Of a DNA stretch of 64,000 bases, positions 34,038 to 43,150 are shown piece after piece. The DNA lies in the NCBI RefSeq assembly GCF_032598785.1, contig NZ_CP102984.1; one strand, given 5' to 3'. This DNA is from Terrisporobacter petrolearius (GTDB taxonomy: Bacteria > Bacillota > Clostridia > Peptostreptococcales > Peptostreptococcaceae). Every line of letters starts with the position of its first letter. The stretch's first letter is position 1. The position numbers were made by a program, and so were the translations under genes. A model generated the notes under the pieces. It saw only the letters and a list, made by a program, of their open reading frames with translations, made no database searches and had not been told where the DNA came from.

Positions 34038-34228
34038 TATTTAGAATAAAACCTAGTAGTTATGAATAAAATAAAATACAGAGTCAAATATAATCCTCTA
34101 TTTTGCATGAAAACTAAATTAATAATATGCAAAATAATGCAAAATAACAGATATAAACATGAAAATATACATAAAAAAAATGTATATAATTAATTATTGT
34201 TTAATATAAAAAATTAATACAAAATAGA

Positions 34229-34257
34229 TTGACAATAATAAAACAGGTTACTATAAT
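34229..34257 (+). promoter_or_regulatory. consensus promoter upstream of bcd
   Basis: TTGACA at 34229-34234 and TATAAT at 34252-34257 with 17-base spacing: a near-perfect sigma-A promoter. It would give bcd a leader of about 375 bases, or drive an unseen small RNA. No terminator was found between it and bcd. Confidence 0.6.
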
Positions 34258-34639
34258 TAGAAATATAAATAAAAATTTTTAAAAAAATAAAATATTACAA
34301 AAAATAAATATATATATATATATATAAAAATTCATAATACCAAATCTAAAAATACATAACTTTTACTATTCATTAAAAACACCCACAAAATAAAACAAAA
34401 ACTATTAAAACAAAATAGAGTCATCATAATAAATTATTAAAATATATATTACTATGTTGATTTATATGAAATCATATAAACAAATATTTTAAAAATGTAA
34501 ACGGTTACATAGGGATTTAATTTCTCGCTTCTTTTCTTATGGAGAGTGTATCTTTTGGAAGATTCACTGTAAACAACTTGGAGTTGAGATTTAAATATAA
34601 ATAAGTTAATAGAATTATTGTTTATTAGGAGGAGTATCT
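34258..34639 (+). other. 382-base AT-rich leader before bcd
   Basis: No gene. It has an alternating (AT) tract at 34309-34326, a 9-bp inverted repeat TTTATATGA/TCATATAAA (34461-34480), the cre-like site at 34495 and an AGGAGG ribosome-binding site just before 34640. Confidence 0.5.
34495..34510. promoter_or_regulatory. LacI/CcpA-type operator
   Basis: ATGTAAACGGTTACAT: symmetrical TGTAA-N4-TTACA around a central CG, matching the catabolite-responsive/LacI operator pattern. It is 130 bases before bcd. Candidate regulators are the LacI-type protein at 33027 or CcpA. Confidence 0.65.
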
Positions 34640-35785
34640 ATGGAGGGCTTTAAATTAACAAAAGAACAATTACTACAAAAGGAATTGTTTTACAGATTTT
34701 CAGAGAATGAAATTAGACCAATAGCTAGAGATATGGACGAAGCGGAAGAGTATTCTCAAGAATTAATTAAAAAACTACAAAAAGCTGGTATGTTTGGAAT
34801 TCCTTACTCTCGTGAGTATGGAGGACAAGGATCAGATGTTTTAACTTATGCACTATGCATGGAAGAAGTTTCAAAAATAGATGCAAGTACAGGGATAACA
34901 ATATCTGTTCATACATCTCTGGCTTGTGCATGTATAAATGAATTTGGATCAGAAGAGCAGAAACAAAAGCATTTAAGACCATTAGTTGATGGAAGTAAGA
35001 TCGGGTGCTTTGGTCTTACAGAACCCAATGCAGGAACTGATGCATCTGGAGTTCAAACAGAAGCAATTTTAGATGGAGATGAGTATGTACTTAGTGGCTC
35101 AAAAATATTTACTACAAATTCTGGTTTTGCTGATACTTTTGTAATATTTGCCTTAACAGATAAATCTAAAGGACCTAAGGGAATGTCTGCATTTATAGTA
35201 GATAGAAATTCAAAAGGGCTTTCAGTAGGAAAAAATATACCTCGTATGGGAATAAGAGCTGCTTCAAACTGTGAAGTTGCTATAGAAAATGTTCGTGTCC
35301 CTAAAGAGAATTTATTAGGTAAAGAAGGTAAAGGATACAAGATAGCTATGACAGCTCTTGGTGGAGGGCGTATAGGAATAGGTGCCCAAGCTGTTGGTAT
35401 AGCTCAAGGATGCATAAATGAGACTGTGAAATATGTAAAAGAAAGAAAGCAATTTAATCAGAGAATATCACAATTCCAAAACACACAATTTAAACTTGCT
35501 GAATTACAAACAAAGGTTGATGCTGCAAGGTTAATGGTGTGGAGAGCCGCTGTGGCAAAAGATAATAAGGAAAATTATGCTCCTCTTGCTGCAATGTGTA
35601 AACTATATGCTTCAGGAGTAGCAAATGATGTAGCTAGAGAGTGTGTTCAACTATTTGGAGGATACGGTTATTCTAGAGAGTATCCAGTAGAAAGAGCTTT
35701 AAGAGATGCTAAGATAACAGAAATATACGAAGGTACATCAGAAGCTATGAAAATGATAATTTCTGGTTCAATGAAAATAAAATAA
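34640..35785 (+). CDS. short-chain acyl-CoA dehydrogenase (butyryl-CoA type)
   Basis: A 381-residue FAD enzyme. The active-site and FAD motifs are AGMFGIPYSREYGGQGSD, GLTEPNAGTDASG, TNSGFADTFVIFALTD and CVQLFGGYGYSREYPVERALRD; the catalytic Glu is expected in the last region (EGTSEAMKMI). Length and features match clostridial butyryl-CoA dehydrogenase, which reduces crotonyl-CoA with electrons from EtfAB. Start after AGGAGGAG. It leads an operon with etfB and etfA. There is no crt, hbd or thl gene next to it, so crotonyl-CoA may come from Kal. Confidence 0.93.
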   Translation: MEGFKLTKEQLLQKELFYRFSENEIRPIARDMDEAEEYSQELIKKLQKAGMFGIPYSREYGGQGSDVLTYALCMEEVSKIDASTGITISVHTSLACACINEFGSEEQKQKHLRPLVDGSKIGCFGLTEPNAGTDASGVQTEAILDGDEYVLSGSKIFTTNSGFADTFVIFALTDKSKGPKGMSAFIVDRNSKGLSVGKNIPRMGIRAASNCEVAIENVRVPKENLLGKEGKGYKIAMTALGGGRIGIGAQAVGIAQGCINETVKYVKERKQFNQRISQFQNTQFKLAELQTKVDAARLMVWRAAVAKDNKENYAPLAAMCKLYASGVANDVARECVQLFGGYGYSREYPVERALRDAKITEIYEGTSEAMKMIISGSMKIK

Positions 35786-35818
35786 ATAGCATATAGGGAT
35801 AAAAGGGGGAGTTTTACA

Positions 35819-36604
35819 ATGAAAATTGTTGTATGTATAAAACAAGTTCCAGATACAACAGAAGTAAAATTAGATCAAAAAACAAATACTCTTATAAGAG
35901 ATGGAGTTCCAAGTATAATAAATCCAGATGATAAGGCTGGTATAGAAACTGCATTAAGATTAAAAGAAAGTTTAGATGCAACAGTAACAGTTGTTTGTAT
36001 GGGACCTCCACAAGCAGAAGTAGCATTAAGAGAAGCTTTGGCTATGGGATGTGATGATGCAGTATTATTATCAGATAGAAAATTTGGTGGATCTGATACC
36101 TTTGCAACAGCAACTATAATAGCTGCAGGACTTAAGTCTATAGATTATGACTTAATAATAACTGGTCGCCAAGCTATAGATGGGGATACAGCTCAAGTTG
36201 GACCTCAAATTGCTGAACAATTACAAATACCTCAAGTAACATATGCTGAAGAGGTAAAACAAGAAGAAGGAAAATTAATAATAAAAAGACAGTTTGAAGA
36301 TAGATATCATATGATAAGAGTTTCAACTCCTTGTTTAATAACTACATTAGCTGAAACTACTAAACCTAGATATATGTCAGTTAGAGGAATAGTAGAAGCT
36401 CATGAAAAAGAAATAAAAGTCTTAGGATTTGAAGAGCTTAAAGAAAATTTCAATCCTGATAATATAGGATTAACAGGATCTCCAACTAATGTTTATAAAT
36501 CTTTTACTAAGCCATCAAAACAACCAGGTGTAATAGTTAATAAATCAGCAGATGAAGCTGTTACAGCAATAATGGAAAAATTAGTAGAAAAGCACGTTTT
36601 ATAA
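35819..36604 (+). CDS. etfB: electron transfer flavoprotein beta subunit
   Basis: A 261-residue subunit. It begins MKIVVCIKQVPDTTEVKLD, with INPDDKAGIETALRLKE and CDDAVLLSDRKFGGSDTFAT, the FixA/EtfB pattern. With EtfA it binds FAD and passes electrons to the acyl-CoA dehydrogenase; clostridial EtfAB-Bcd complexes can bifurcate electrons from NADH to ferredoxin. Whether this pair bifurcates cannot be read with certainty here. It starts 33 bases after the dehydrogenase with a GGGGGAG site. Confidence 0.95.
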   Translation: MKIVVCIKQVPDTTEVKLDQKTNTLIRDGVPSIINPDDKAGIETALRLKESLDATVTVVCMGPPQAEVALREALAMGCDDAVLLSDRKFGGSDTFATATIIAAGLKSIDYDLIITGRQAIDGDTAQVGPQIAEQLQIPQVTYAEEVKQEEGKLIIKRQFEDRYHMIRVSTPCLITTLAETTKPRYMSVRGIVEAHEKEIKVLGFEELKENFNPDNIGLTGSPTNVYKSFTKPSKQPGVIVNKSADEAVTAIMEKLVEKHVL

Positions 36605-36623
36605 ATAATAGGAGGAGAGTAAT

Positions 36624-37646
36624 ATGAGTAAAAATATTTATGTATTCATAGAACAAAGAGATGGAAAAATTCAAAAGGTTGGATATGAACTTATTGGAGA
36701 ATCAACAAGACTGGCTAAGGATTTAGGTCAAAAAGTAGTGGGAGTTTTATTAGGGCACAATATAGCTGATAAAGCTGAAATGATAATAAAGCATGGAGCA
36801 GATGAGGTAGTGGTAGTGGATAACCCTATATTAGAAGAATATAGTACAGAACCATATACAAAAGCTTTATCTAAAATTATCAATGACTTAGAACCAGAGA
36901 TAGTATTGTTTGGAGCTACTTCAATAGGAAGAGATCTTGCACCAAGAATTGCAGGTAGAGTTCATACAGGTCTAACAGCAGATTGTACATCTTTATCTAT
37001 AGATGAAGAATCCAAGCTATTATTAATGACTCGCCCGGCTTTCGGTGGGAATATAATGGCTACCATAGTTTGCAAAAAACATAGACCACAGATGGCTACA
37101 ATAAGACCAGGTGTTATGTCTACACTTGATATAGATATGGATAAAGAGGGAGAAATAAAATTATTTAATGTTGAATTTACAGATACAGATAAAAATGTAG
37201 AAATACTTGAAGTTGTAAAAGAAAATAAAAAAGCTACTGATATAACAGCAGCAAAAGTTTTAGTTTCTGGAGGTCGTGGAATAGGTGGACCAGAAGGATT
37301 CAATATACTTAGAGAAGTTGCTAGTGAGTTAGGTGGGGAAGTGTCTTCTTCTAGAGCATGTGTTGATGCTGGTTGGATAGAGTCTACTAGACAAGTAGGC
37401 CAAACTGGTAAAACTGTAAGACCAAACTTATATCTAGCTTGTGGCATATCTGGAGCAATACAACACGTTGCAGGTATGGAAGAATCTGATTGTATAATAT
37501 CTATAAATAAAAATGATACGTCTGCAATTTTTAATGCATCAGATTTAGGAGTTGTAGGAGATTTAAAGGTTATACTACCTAAATTACTAAATGCAATCAA
37601 AGAGTACAAAAATAAGGATAAAGAAACTGTAGATAGTTTGGTATAA
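36624..37646 (+). CDS. etfA: electron transfer flavoprotein alpha subunit
   Basis: A 340-residue subunit. The C-terminal FAD-binding region shows VLVSGGRGIGGPEGFNILRE, SSRACVDAGW, RQVGQTGKTVRPNLYLACG and SGAIQHVAGM. The N-terminal part has IKHGADEVVVVDNP and ATSIGRDLAPRIAGRV. There is no N-terminal ferredoxin domain, so it is the short EtfA type. It follows etfB after 19 bases with AGGAGGAG. The next gene, kal, lies 135 bases downstream without a terminator. Confidence 0.95.
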   Translation: MSKNIYVFIEQRDGKIQKVGYELIGESTRLAKDLGQKVVGVLLGHNIADKAEMIIKHGADEVVVVDNPILEEYSTEPYTKALSKIINDLEPEIVLFGATSIGRDLAPRIAGRVHTGLTADCTSLSIDEESKLLLMTRPAFGGNIMATIVCKKHRPQMATIRPGVMSTLDIDMDKEGEIKLFNVEFTDTDKNVEILEVVKENKKATDITAAKVLVSGGRGIGGPEGFNILREVASELGGEVSSSRACVDAGWIESTRQVGQTGKTVRPNLYLACGISGAIQHVAGMEESDCIISINKNDTSAIFNASDLGVVGDLKVILPKLLNAIKEYKNKDKETVDSLV

Positions 37647-37781
37647 CTTACAATAAGCATTTATATAATTAAGGATTATTAAATTGGTTTATTAGAGTAA
37701 ATAAGTTAAAAAGTACATATTTCTCTTAAAAAACTAAGTAATAATAAATAATGAATATAAAAAATTAAGGGGGATTTAGAA

Positions 37782-38186
37782 ATGGAAAAAATAACATCAA
37801 CAATAAGATTAAGAATGGCAGCTCATGATGCACATTATGGTGGAAATTTAGTAGATGGGGCTAGAATGGTTCAATTATTTGGGGATATAGCAACAGAAAT
37901 AATGATAAAATGTGATGGAGATGAAGGCTTATTTAGAGCATACGATAATATAGAATTTTTAGCACCAGTATATGCAGGAGATTTCATAGAAGCTTATGGC
38001 GAGTTGGAAAAATGCGGAAATACTTCGAGAATAATGAAAATGGAAGCTAGAAAAGTAATAGCTCCTAGAAGTGATATTAGTGATTCAGCTGCAGATTTCT
38101 TAGAAGAGAGCGTAGTAGTGGCTAGAGCTCATGCAACTTGTGTAGTAAAAAAAGAATGTCAAAGAAGAACTGTAGAAAACGCATAA
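37782..38186 (+). CDS. kal: 3-aminobutyryl-CoA ammonia-lyase
   Basis: A 134-residue hotdog-fold protein. The motifs AHDAHYGGNLVDGARMVQLFGD and FLAPVYAGDFIEAYGE match Kal, the L-3-aminobutyryl-CoA deaminase of lysine fermentation, which releases ammonia and leaves crotonyl-CoA. Its neighbours (butyryl-CoA-type dehydrogenase and EtfBA) would then reduce crotonyl-CoA to butyryl-CoA, so the order makes metabolic sense. The other lysine-pathway genes (kamA, kamDE, kdd, kce) are not in the window. Start after AAGGGGG. The identification rests on recalled family motifs. Confidence 0.85.
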   Translation: MEKITSTIRLRMAAHDAHYGGNLVDGARMVQLFGDIATEIMIKCDGDEGLFRAYDNIEFLAPVYAGDFIEAYGELEKCGNTSRIMKMEARKVIAPRSDISDSAADFLEESVVVARAHATCVVKKECQRRTVENA

Positions 38187-38223
38187 TTAATTTATAATTA
38201 ACCCAACGAATATAAATTTTATT

Positions 38224-38273
38224 ATAAGCTCATATTGATAAAGTTGCACTTAATCAATATGAGCTTATTTTTT
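38224..38273. terminator. bidirectional terminator between kal and HAD gene
   Basis: A perfect 16-bp stem (38224-38239 with 38253-38268), 13-base loop, then TTTTTT. The converging HAD gene stops inside its tail. Confidence 0.9.
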
Positions 38274-38988
38274 AACTAATTTTAATAATAATATCTAAGA
38301 TATCAGTGGTTGCATAAGCTGTGAAGTCTGGTTTAACAATCCAATCACTAGGAGTGTTACCACTATAGCTTGCTGAAATACAGATTACTTTAGTATTATA
38401 CCCTTGGGATTTATAGAATTCTTCTGCATTTTTGCCAAAAATAGTATCTTCTTGATGATCACCAATATATACTAGAATACTGTCATCTAATGAAATATCT
38501 AGCTTTTCAACGCATTTTAAAAATCCCATTGGATTTGGTTTTTGCTCAGTATATGAGATATCTTCGTACCCTATAATACTATGAAAGCATTTTTCAACAT
38601 TATAATGTTTTAATGTATTATAAATATTTTTAGAACAATTTTGCGAGCATATACCATGTTTAATATTAGATAAATTATTTACAACATAATCCATTTTATC
38701 AAACATATCAGGTAGTGTAGTGTCCTTTAACTGATAAGGGCTCCACAACTTACCAGCCTCATCTATTTGCTCATCTGTTAATCCATAAGCAAACTTATAT
38801 AATTCTCTCCAATTTTTATATTTATAATTTGCCTCTTCATAATTTTCAACAGATGTTAGAGCCTTTGGAAGATTATTATCCAAATCAGGTATAAAGTTTT
38901 TTAAAACCTCTTTAGTTACTTCTATGTTCTTTTTTACAGAATTAACCAGGGTACCATCGTAATCCCACAGTATAGCTGAAATTTTCAT
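38272..38988 (-). CDS. HAD-superfamily hydrolase
   Basis: A 238-residue phosphatase-like protein. The nucleophile motif is DYDGTLVNS at about residues 9-17; motif II is near HGICSQNCSKNI (Ser), and motif III/IV is YIGDHQEDTIFG, the second acidic pair. The cap region after residue 18 is helical (class I cap). The substrate, probably a small phosphate ester, cannot be read from the context. The ATG follows an AGGAGT site. It stands alone and converges with kal. Confidence 0.88.
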   Translation of the reverse strand: MKISAILWDYDGTLVNSVKKNIEVTKEVLKNFIPDLDNNLPKALTSVENYEEANYKYKNWRELYKFAYGLTDEQIDEAGKLWSPYQLKDTTLPDMFDKMDYVVNNLSNIKHGICSQNCSKNIYNTLKHYNVEKCFHSIIGYEDISYTEQKPNPMGFLKCVEKLDISLDDSILVYIGDHQEDTIFGKNAEEFYKSQGYNTKVICISASYSGNTPSDWIVKPDFTAYATTDILDIIIKIS

Positions 38989-39186
38989 AATTAATACTCC
39001 TATTATATTTATATTTTATTAATTAAAATTAATATGACTTTACTAATAACTAAAATAATTGTAAATCAAGCAAAGAATAAGTGCACCACAATTTTTATTA
39101 ATATATAAATAATAATTTGTAGATTACAGCAAACTATTTAGGGAATAAAAATAATAAAGATAGATTCACATGGAAGGAGAATTGTT

Positions 39187-40110
39187 ATGAAAAAGTTAGC
39201 AACATTTGCAGGAGGATGTTTTTGGTGCATGGTAAAACCTTTTGATGAGTATGAAGGTGTAGAATCTGTAATTTCAGGTTATACTGGTGGATATACACAA
39301 AATCCTACTTACGAAGATGTATGTACTGACTTAACAGGACATATTGAAGCTATACAAATTACATTTGATGATGAAATAATAAGTTATAAAGAACTATTAG
39401 ATATATATTGGAGTGTTATAGACCCTACTCAAGTAGGAGGACAATTTGCTGATAGGGGGCATCATTACAAGACAGTGATTTTTTATCATGATGAAAATCA
39501 AAGAAAAGAAGCAGAAAAATCTAAAGAGGAATTAGGACAAAGTGGACTATACAACAAGCCAATAGCAACAGAAATTAGAAAAGCAGAAGTTTTTTATGAA
39601 GCAGAAGACTATCATCAATATTATTATAAGAAAAATCCAGAGCATTATAATAGATACTACCAAGGTTCAGGAAGAGCAAAACATATTAAAAAAGTGTGGG
39701 CGAAGAAAAATCTTACACCACTTCAATATGAAGTAACTCAAAATTCTGCCACAGAGCCACCTTTTGAAAATGAATATTATGATAATTTTGAAGCAGGAAT
39801 TTATGTGGATATTATAAGTGGAGAACCTTTATTTGCATCTAAGGATAAGTTTGAATCAGGTTGTGGATGGCCTAGTTTTGCAAAACCACTGGGAAAAGGA
39901 ATACTAAATTTTTATGAAGATTATTCTCACAACATGGAAAGAGTAGAAGTTAAGGGGAATAAAAGTGGAGCTCATATGGGACATGTGTTTGAAGATGGAC
40001 CAGAAGAAATGGGAGGACTTAGATTTTGCATTAATTCTGCATCCTTAAGATTTATTCCAAAAGAAAAAATGAAAGACGAAGGATATGAAGAATATTTGAA
40101 ATACTTATAG
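39187..40110 (+). CDS. msrAB: bifunctional peptide methionine sulfoxide reductase MsrA/MsrB
   Basis: A 307-residue fusion. The MsrA domain (about 1-160) has AGGCFWCMVKPFDE with the catalytic Cys11, then GGQFADRGHHYKTVIFY. The MsrB domain (about 165-307) has YVDIISGEPLFASKDKFESG and GAHMGHVFEDGP, with the catalytic Cys in GGLRFCINSASLRF. The zinc CxxC pairs of many MsrB enzymes are absent, as in other AB fusions. It repairs both stereoisomers of oxidised methionine in proteins. It has its own spacer and an AAGGAG site. Confidence 0.96.
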   Translation: MKKLATFAGGCFWCMVKPFDEYEGVESVISGYTGGYTQNPTYEDVCTDLTGHIEAIQITFDDEIISYKELLDIYWSVIDPTQVGGQFADRGHHYKTVIFYHDENQRKEAEKSKEELGQSGLYNKPIATEIRKAEVFYEAEDYHQYYYKKNPEHYNRYYQGSGRAKHIKKVWAKKNLTPLQYEVTQNSATEPPFENEYYDNFEAGIYVDIISGEPLFASKDKFESGCGWPSFAKPLGKGILNFYEDYSHNMERVEVKGNKSGAHMGHVFEDGPEEMGGLRFCINSASLRFIPKEKMKDEGYEEYLKYL

Positions 40111-40234
40111 AGAAAAATAATAATAAAGAGTTGAATTTGTGGATAAAAGCAAAGTCTATTCGTTGTAAAATACACCATATTATGATAAACTAAAGGTTGA
40201 ATATTTATTAATATCATAAATAGGAGGTTACATT

Positions 40235-40468
40235 ATGATAAATAATGTATTAATGGGGATACAACTTGTTTTAGCCGTATTCTTAATGTTAGTTATCATG
40301 CCACAAGAAGGTAAAGATAACTTTAAATCGGATTTTAGTGGTGGAGGAGATGGTTCACAAGCTTACTTCAAACCAAAAGGAAAACAAGCATTTCTTTTAA
40401 AATCAACTAAGATAGTATCAGTACTATTTTTCATAAATGCAATAGCATTATTAATAGTAAACAAATAA
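40235..40468 (+). CDS. secG: SecG preprotein translocase subunit
   Basis: A 77-residue protein with two membrane helices (about 4-24 and 55-74), separated by the conserved basic/Gly loop GKDNFKSDFSGGGDGSQAYF. The loop and length match SecG of SecYEG. It is a single gene behind AGGAGG. In many Firmicutes it sits directly before rnr; here rnr lies 11.6 kb away, so this link has been broken by inserted genes. Confidence 0.93.
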   Translation: MINNVLMGIQLVLAVFLMLVIMPQEGKDNFKSDFSGGGDGSQAYFKPKGKQAFLLKSTKIVSVLFFINAIALLIVNK

Positions 40469-40536
40469 TATTAAATAAATGGCCAAATTTAATATTCAAA
40501 AACTTAAAGGTTAAATTTAATTTTTAAATGAAGAGG

Positions 40537-40567
40537 ATGATTATGCAAAAGCATAGTCATTTTTTTG
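40537..40567 (+). terminator. terminator after secG
   Basis: A perfect 10-bp stem (40537-40546 with 40551-40560), loop AAAA, then seven T. Confidence 0.9.
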
Positions 40568-40615
40568 CTATAATATTAATATAATACTAAATTTATAATA
40601 AAAAGGGAGAATATT

Positions 40616-40987
40616 ATGGCTGAAATAGATAATATTTTAGAATGGATCTTTATTTCAAAATGTAAAATACCAGAAGATATAGTAGATGTGCTAGCACCAG
40701 GGGAAGTAGCAGTTACAGCCTACAGAACTTTAAGGGATAGTGCAACATTTACAGACAAAAGAATAGTAATAAGAGACGTTCAAGGGTTAACAGGCAAGAA
40801 AGTTGAGATTTACTCCATACCATATTCATCAATAAACATGTGGTCAACAGAGACAGCAGGAATGTTGTTTGATTTAAGTGCAGAAGTAGAGATTTGGACA
40901 AGAGCAGGTCATATAAAAATAACATTGCAAAAAGGTGTAGATGTGAGAGAATTTGATAGACTTATTGCTCACTGTGTTTTAAGATAG
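40616..40987 (+). CDS. bacterial PH-domain protein (bPH_1/DUF1696-like)
   Basis: A 123-residue soluble protein. The pattern APGEVAVTAYRTLRDSATFTDKRIVIRD followed by KKVEIYSIPYSSINMWSTETAG is the bacterial pleckstrin-homology (YvbH-like) signature, with a C-terminal amphipathic helix after ITLQKGVDVREF. These cytoplasmic domains form ring assemblies; the molecular role is unknown. It has its own AAGGGAG site and is closed by a terminator at 41000. Confidence 0.85.
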   Translation: MAEIDNILEWIFISKCKIPEDIVDVLAPGEVAVTAYRTLRDSATFTDKRIVIRDVQGLTGKKVEIYSIPYSSINMWSTETAGMLFDLSAEVEIWTRAGHIKITLQKGVDVREFDRLIAHCVLR

Positions 40988-40999
40988 AGAAATTTCAAG

Positions 41000-41037
41000 T
41001 AGATATCATACTAATATGTATGATATCTATTTTTTTG
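41000..41037 (+). terminator. terminator after the PH-domain gene
   Basis: A perfect 12-bp stem (41000-41011 with 41018-41029), 6-base loop, then seven T. The spacer 41038-41287 is AT-rich; I found no clear promoter or cre site. Confidence 0.88.
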
Positions 41038-41287
41038 TGGAAAAAAGTATTAGGTAACCTTTTGCATCTTATGATGAAATTAAAAACCTTTTTTACATAT
41101 ACACAAGAACGTATAATAAAAATATAAGTATCTTACACAAGATTACATAATATTACATATACCGTGAATTGTGATAAAATATTAAAATATATTTATATGA
41201 TATATTTAAATATTCATTATAAAATGTTTATTAACTAAAGGTTAAAAATATATAATTTAAAGAGTTTGGGCAATGGGAGGTGTAATG

Positions 41288-43141
41288 ATGCGAATATTAA
41301 ATATTATTAATGATTTAGTTGATGCCAATAAATATTTGTCTATAGGATATTTTATGGATAGATACTCTGTATCTAAGAGAACAGTACAAAATGATTTTTC
41401 TTATCTTACGAATATATCAAAGAAAAAAGGTTTTTCTCTAAATCAAAAAAGAGGTAGTGGATATCTTTTAGAAATAGAAAATCAATTAATATTTAATAAT
41501 TTTATAAAAGAATTAAAACAAGTAAGTAATCAACCTAAGCTAAATGTTGAGAATATAATTGCTTTTATTGCTCTTAATGAAAATTATATAACAATAGATA
41601 ATTTAATAGAACAATTACAATCTAGTAGATCAGTAATAAAAGGCCACATGAAAGAGACAAATAATTACTTAAAGCAATATAATCTTACATTGGAGAGAAA
41701 AGCTCACTATGGAATAAAAATATGTAATGGAATGAAAGAACGCAGAAATTTACTTGTGGAACTTTACACAAATGAAAATGAAATCATAAAAAAACATATT
41801 GATAGTGTTGTGGAAAACGATTTTAAAAATGTTGAAGATGAATTAATAAATGAACTTAAAGAAAAAAACTTAGTTATTAATTATATGGAGTTAAAAGAGA
41901 TATTATCATGGCTAAAAATCACTATATATATAAATGAAAAATTCATTGAATTAGATGAAAATAATAATGATTTAGGAAAAGTAGAAGGCTCTAATATTAA
42001 ATTATTTGAATCAGACAAAGAAGATTTAATAAGTCTAATTAAAAGCAAGACAAGAAAAAAGGTTAAAAGAAGCGAGACTATAGATAATTTATCTAAGAAC
42101 TTAGAATATTTTCTAACTGAATTTGATGAGAACAATAATACATTTTTCAATCATGATAATGAGTTTAAAAAAAGTTTGTTAAATCATGTTTCATCTTTAT
42201 TAGAAAGGTCTGCATTTAGTATATCATACAAAAATCCTATTATTGATGAAATACAAATAAAGTATCCAGTGGCATTTAATATAGCCATATTACTTGGCAA
42301 AATGCTTAATTCAAAATACCAAGTAGATATAAATCGTGATGAAATTGGATTTATTGCTACACATTTTGCTATGAATATGGAGAAGCAATTAGTTTATAAA
42401 TTTAAAAAATATAACTCTATAGCAATTGTTTGTTCATCTGGAGGTGGAAGTGCTCAATTGATAAAGTTTAAAATAAGCGGTTTATTCAAAAATACTGAGA
42501 TAAGAACCTTTTCTATACTACAGGTAAAAGAAATGGAAGATTTTAATCCTGACATTATTTTTTCTATTTGTGAAATAGACACTAATTTAAAAGTACCAGT
42601 TATATATATAAAAGAGCTTTTAGATGACTACGATATTTTAAGAATAAAAGAGTTAGTAATGTTTGAAAATTTTAATCAGTCACTTATACAAGAGAAAAAA
42701 ACAGCTTTTATTAGTAAGTTCTTCAATATAGATTATTTTGATATAGATGAGAAATCTCTGGACTATATGAAATGTTTAGAACAAACTTCTAAAGACATAG
42801 AAGAAGACAAAATAGGTGGAAGTAATTACTCTAAATATGTACTAAAAAGAGAAGGTTTTTCTTCAACTATATATTTAAATGGGGTAGCAATACCTCATCC
42901 AATAGAAATGAATGGTAACGAAAATTTAGTTGCTGTGAAAGTTCTGAAAAAACCAATAGAGTTTGAAGGAAAAAAGGTTTCCATTATATTTATGGTTTGT
43001 TTGAAGAAAGAAAGTTTAGAACTACACAAAAAAATAACAAATGATTTATATGAAGTCATGAGTGATGTTGAAACAGTACAATTACTTACAAAAGTTAAAA
43101 CTTTTAAAGAATTTGTAGCAATAATTAATGAAAGAATATAG
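41288..43141 (+). CDS. PRD-containing transcription regulator (BglG/MtlR-type activator)
   Basis: A 617-residue regulator. Domains in order: N-terminal HTH (YFMDRYSVSKRTVQNDFSYL), a middle with two PRDs (region around HVSSLLERSAFSIS and the His-bearing FIATHFAMNMEKQ), an EIIB-like domain (SIAIVCSSGGGSAQLIKFKI with its Cys) and a C-terminal EIIA-like domain (GVAIPHPIEM with the phospho-His). Such MtlR/LicR/ManR proteins activate PTS operons according to phosphorylation by the PTS. ATG 41288 is preferred because GGGAGG (41275-41280) lies seven bases upstream; ATG 41285 and 41273 are alternatives. It leads the PTS-peptidase operon. Confidence 0.92.
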   Translation: MRILNIINDLVDANKYLSIGYFMDRYSVSKRTVQNDFSYLTNISKKKGFSLNQKRGSGYLLEIENQLIFNNFIKELKQVSNQPKLNVENIIAFIALNENYITIDNLIEQLQSSRSVIKGHMKETNNYLKQYNLTLERKAHYGIKICNGMKERRNLLVELYTNENEIIKKHIDSVVENDFKNVEDELINELKEKNLVINYMELKEILSWLKITIYINEKFIELDENNNDLGKVEGSNIKLFESDKEDLISLIKSKTRKKVKRSETIDNLSKNLEYFLTEFDENNNTFFNHDNEFKKSLLNHVSSLLERSAFSISYKNPIIDEIQIKYPVAFNIAILLGKMLNSKYQVDINRDEIGFIATHFAMNMEKQLVYKFKKYNSIAIVCSSGGGSAQLIKFKISGLFKNTEIRTFSILQVKEMEDFNPDIIFSICEIDTNLKVPVIYIKELLDDYDILRIKELVMFENFNQSLIQEKKTAFISKFFNIDYFDIDEKSLDYMKCLEQTSKDIEEDKIGGSNYSKYVLKREGFSSTIYLNGVAIPHPIEMNGNENLVAVKVLKKPIEFEGKKVSIIFMVCLKKESLELHKKITNDLYEVMSDVETVQLLTKVKTFKEFVAIINERI

Positions 43142-43150
43142 AGGTTTGTA

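Noticed and set aside
34309..34326. Alternating AT tract as an origin or special element
   Set aside because: Simple short repeat in an AT-rich spacer with no DnaA boxes or origin genes nearby.
36962..37660. Long minus-strand open frame inside etfA
   Set aside because: Antisense shadow of a well-conserved gene; product has no recognisable domain and no upstream site.
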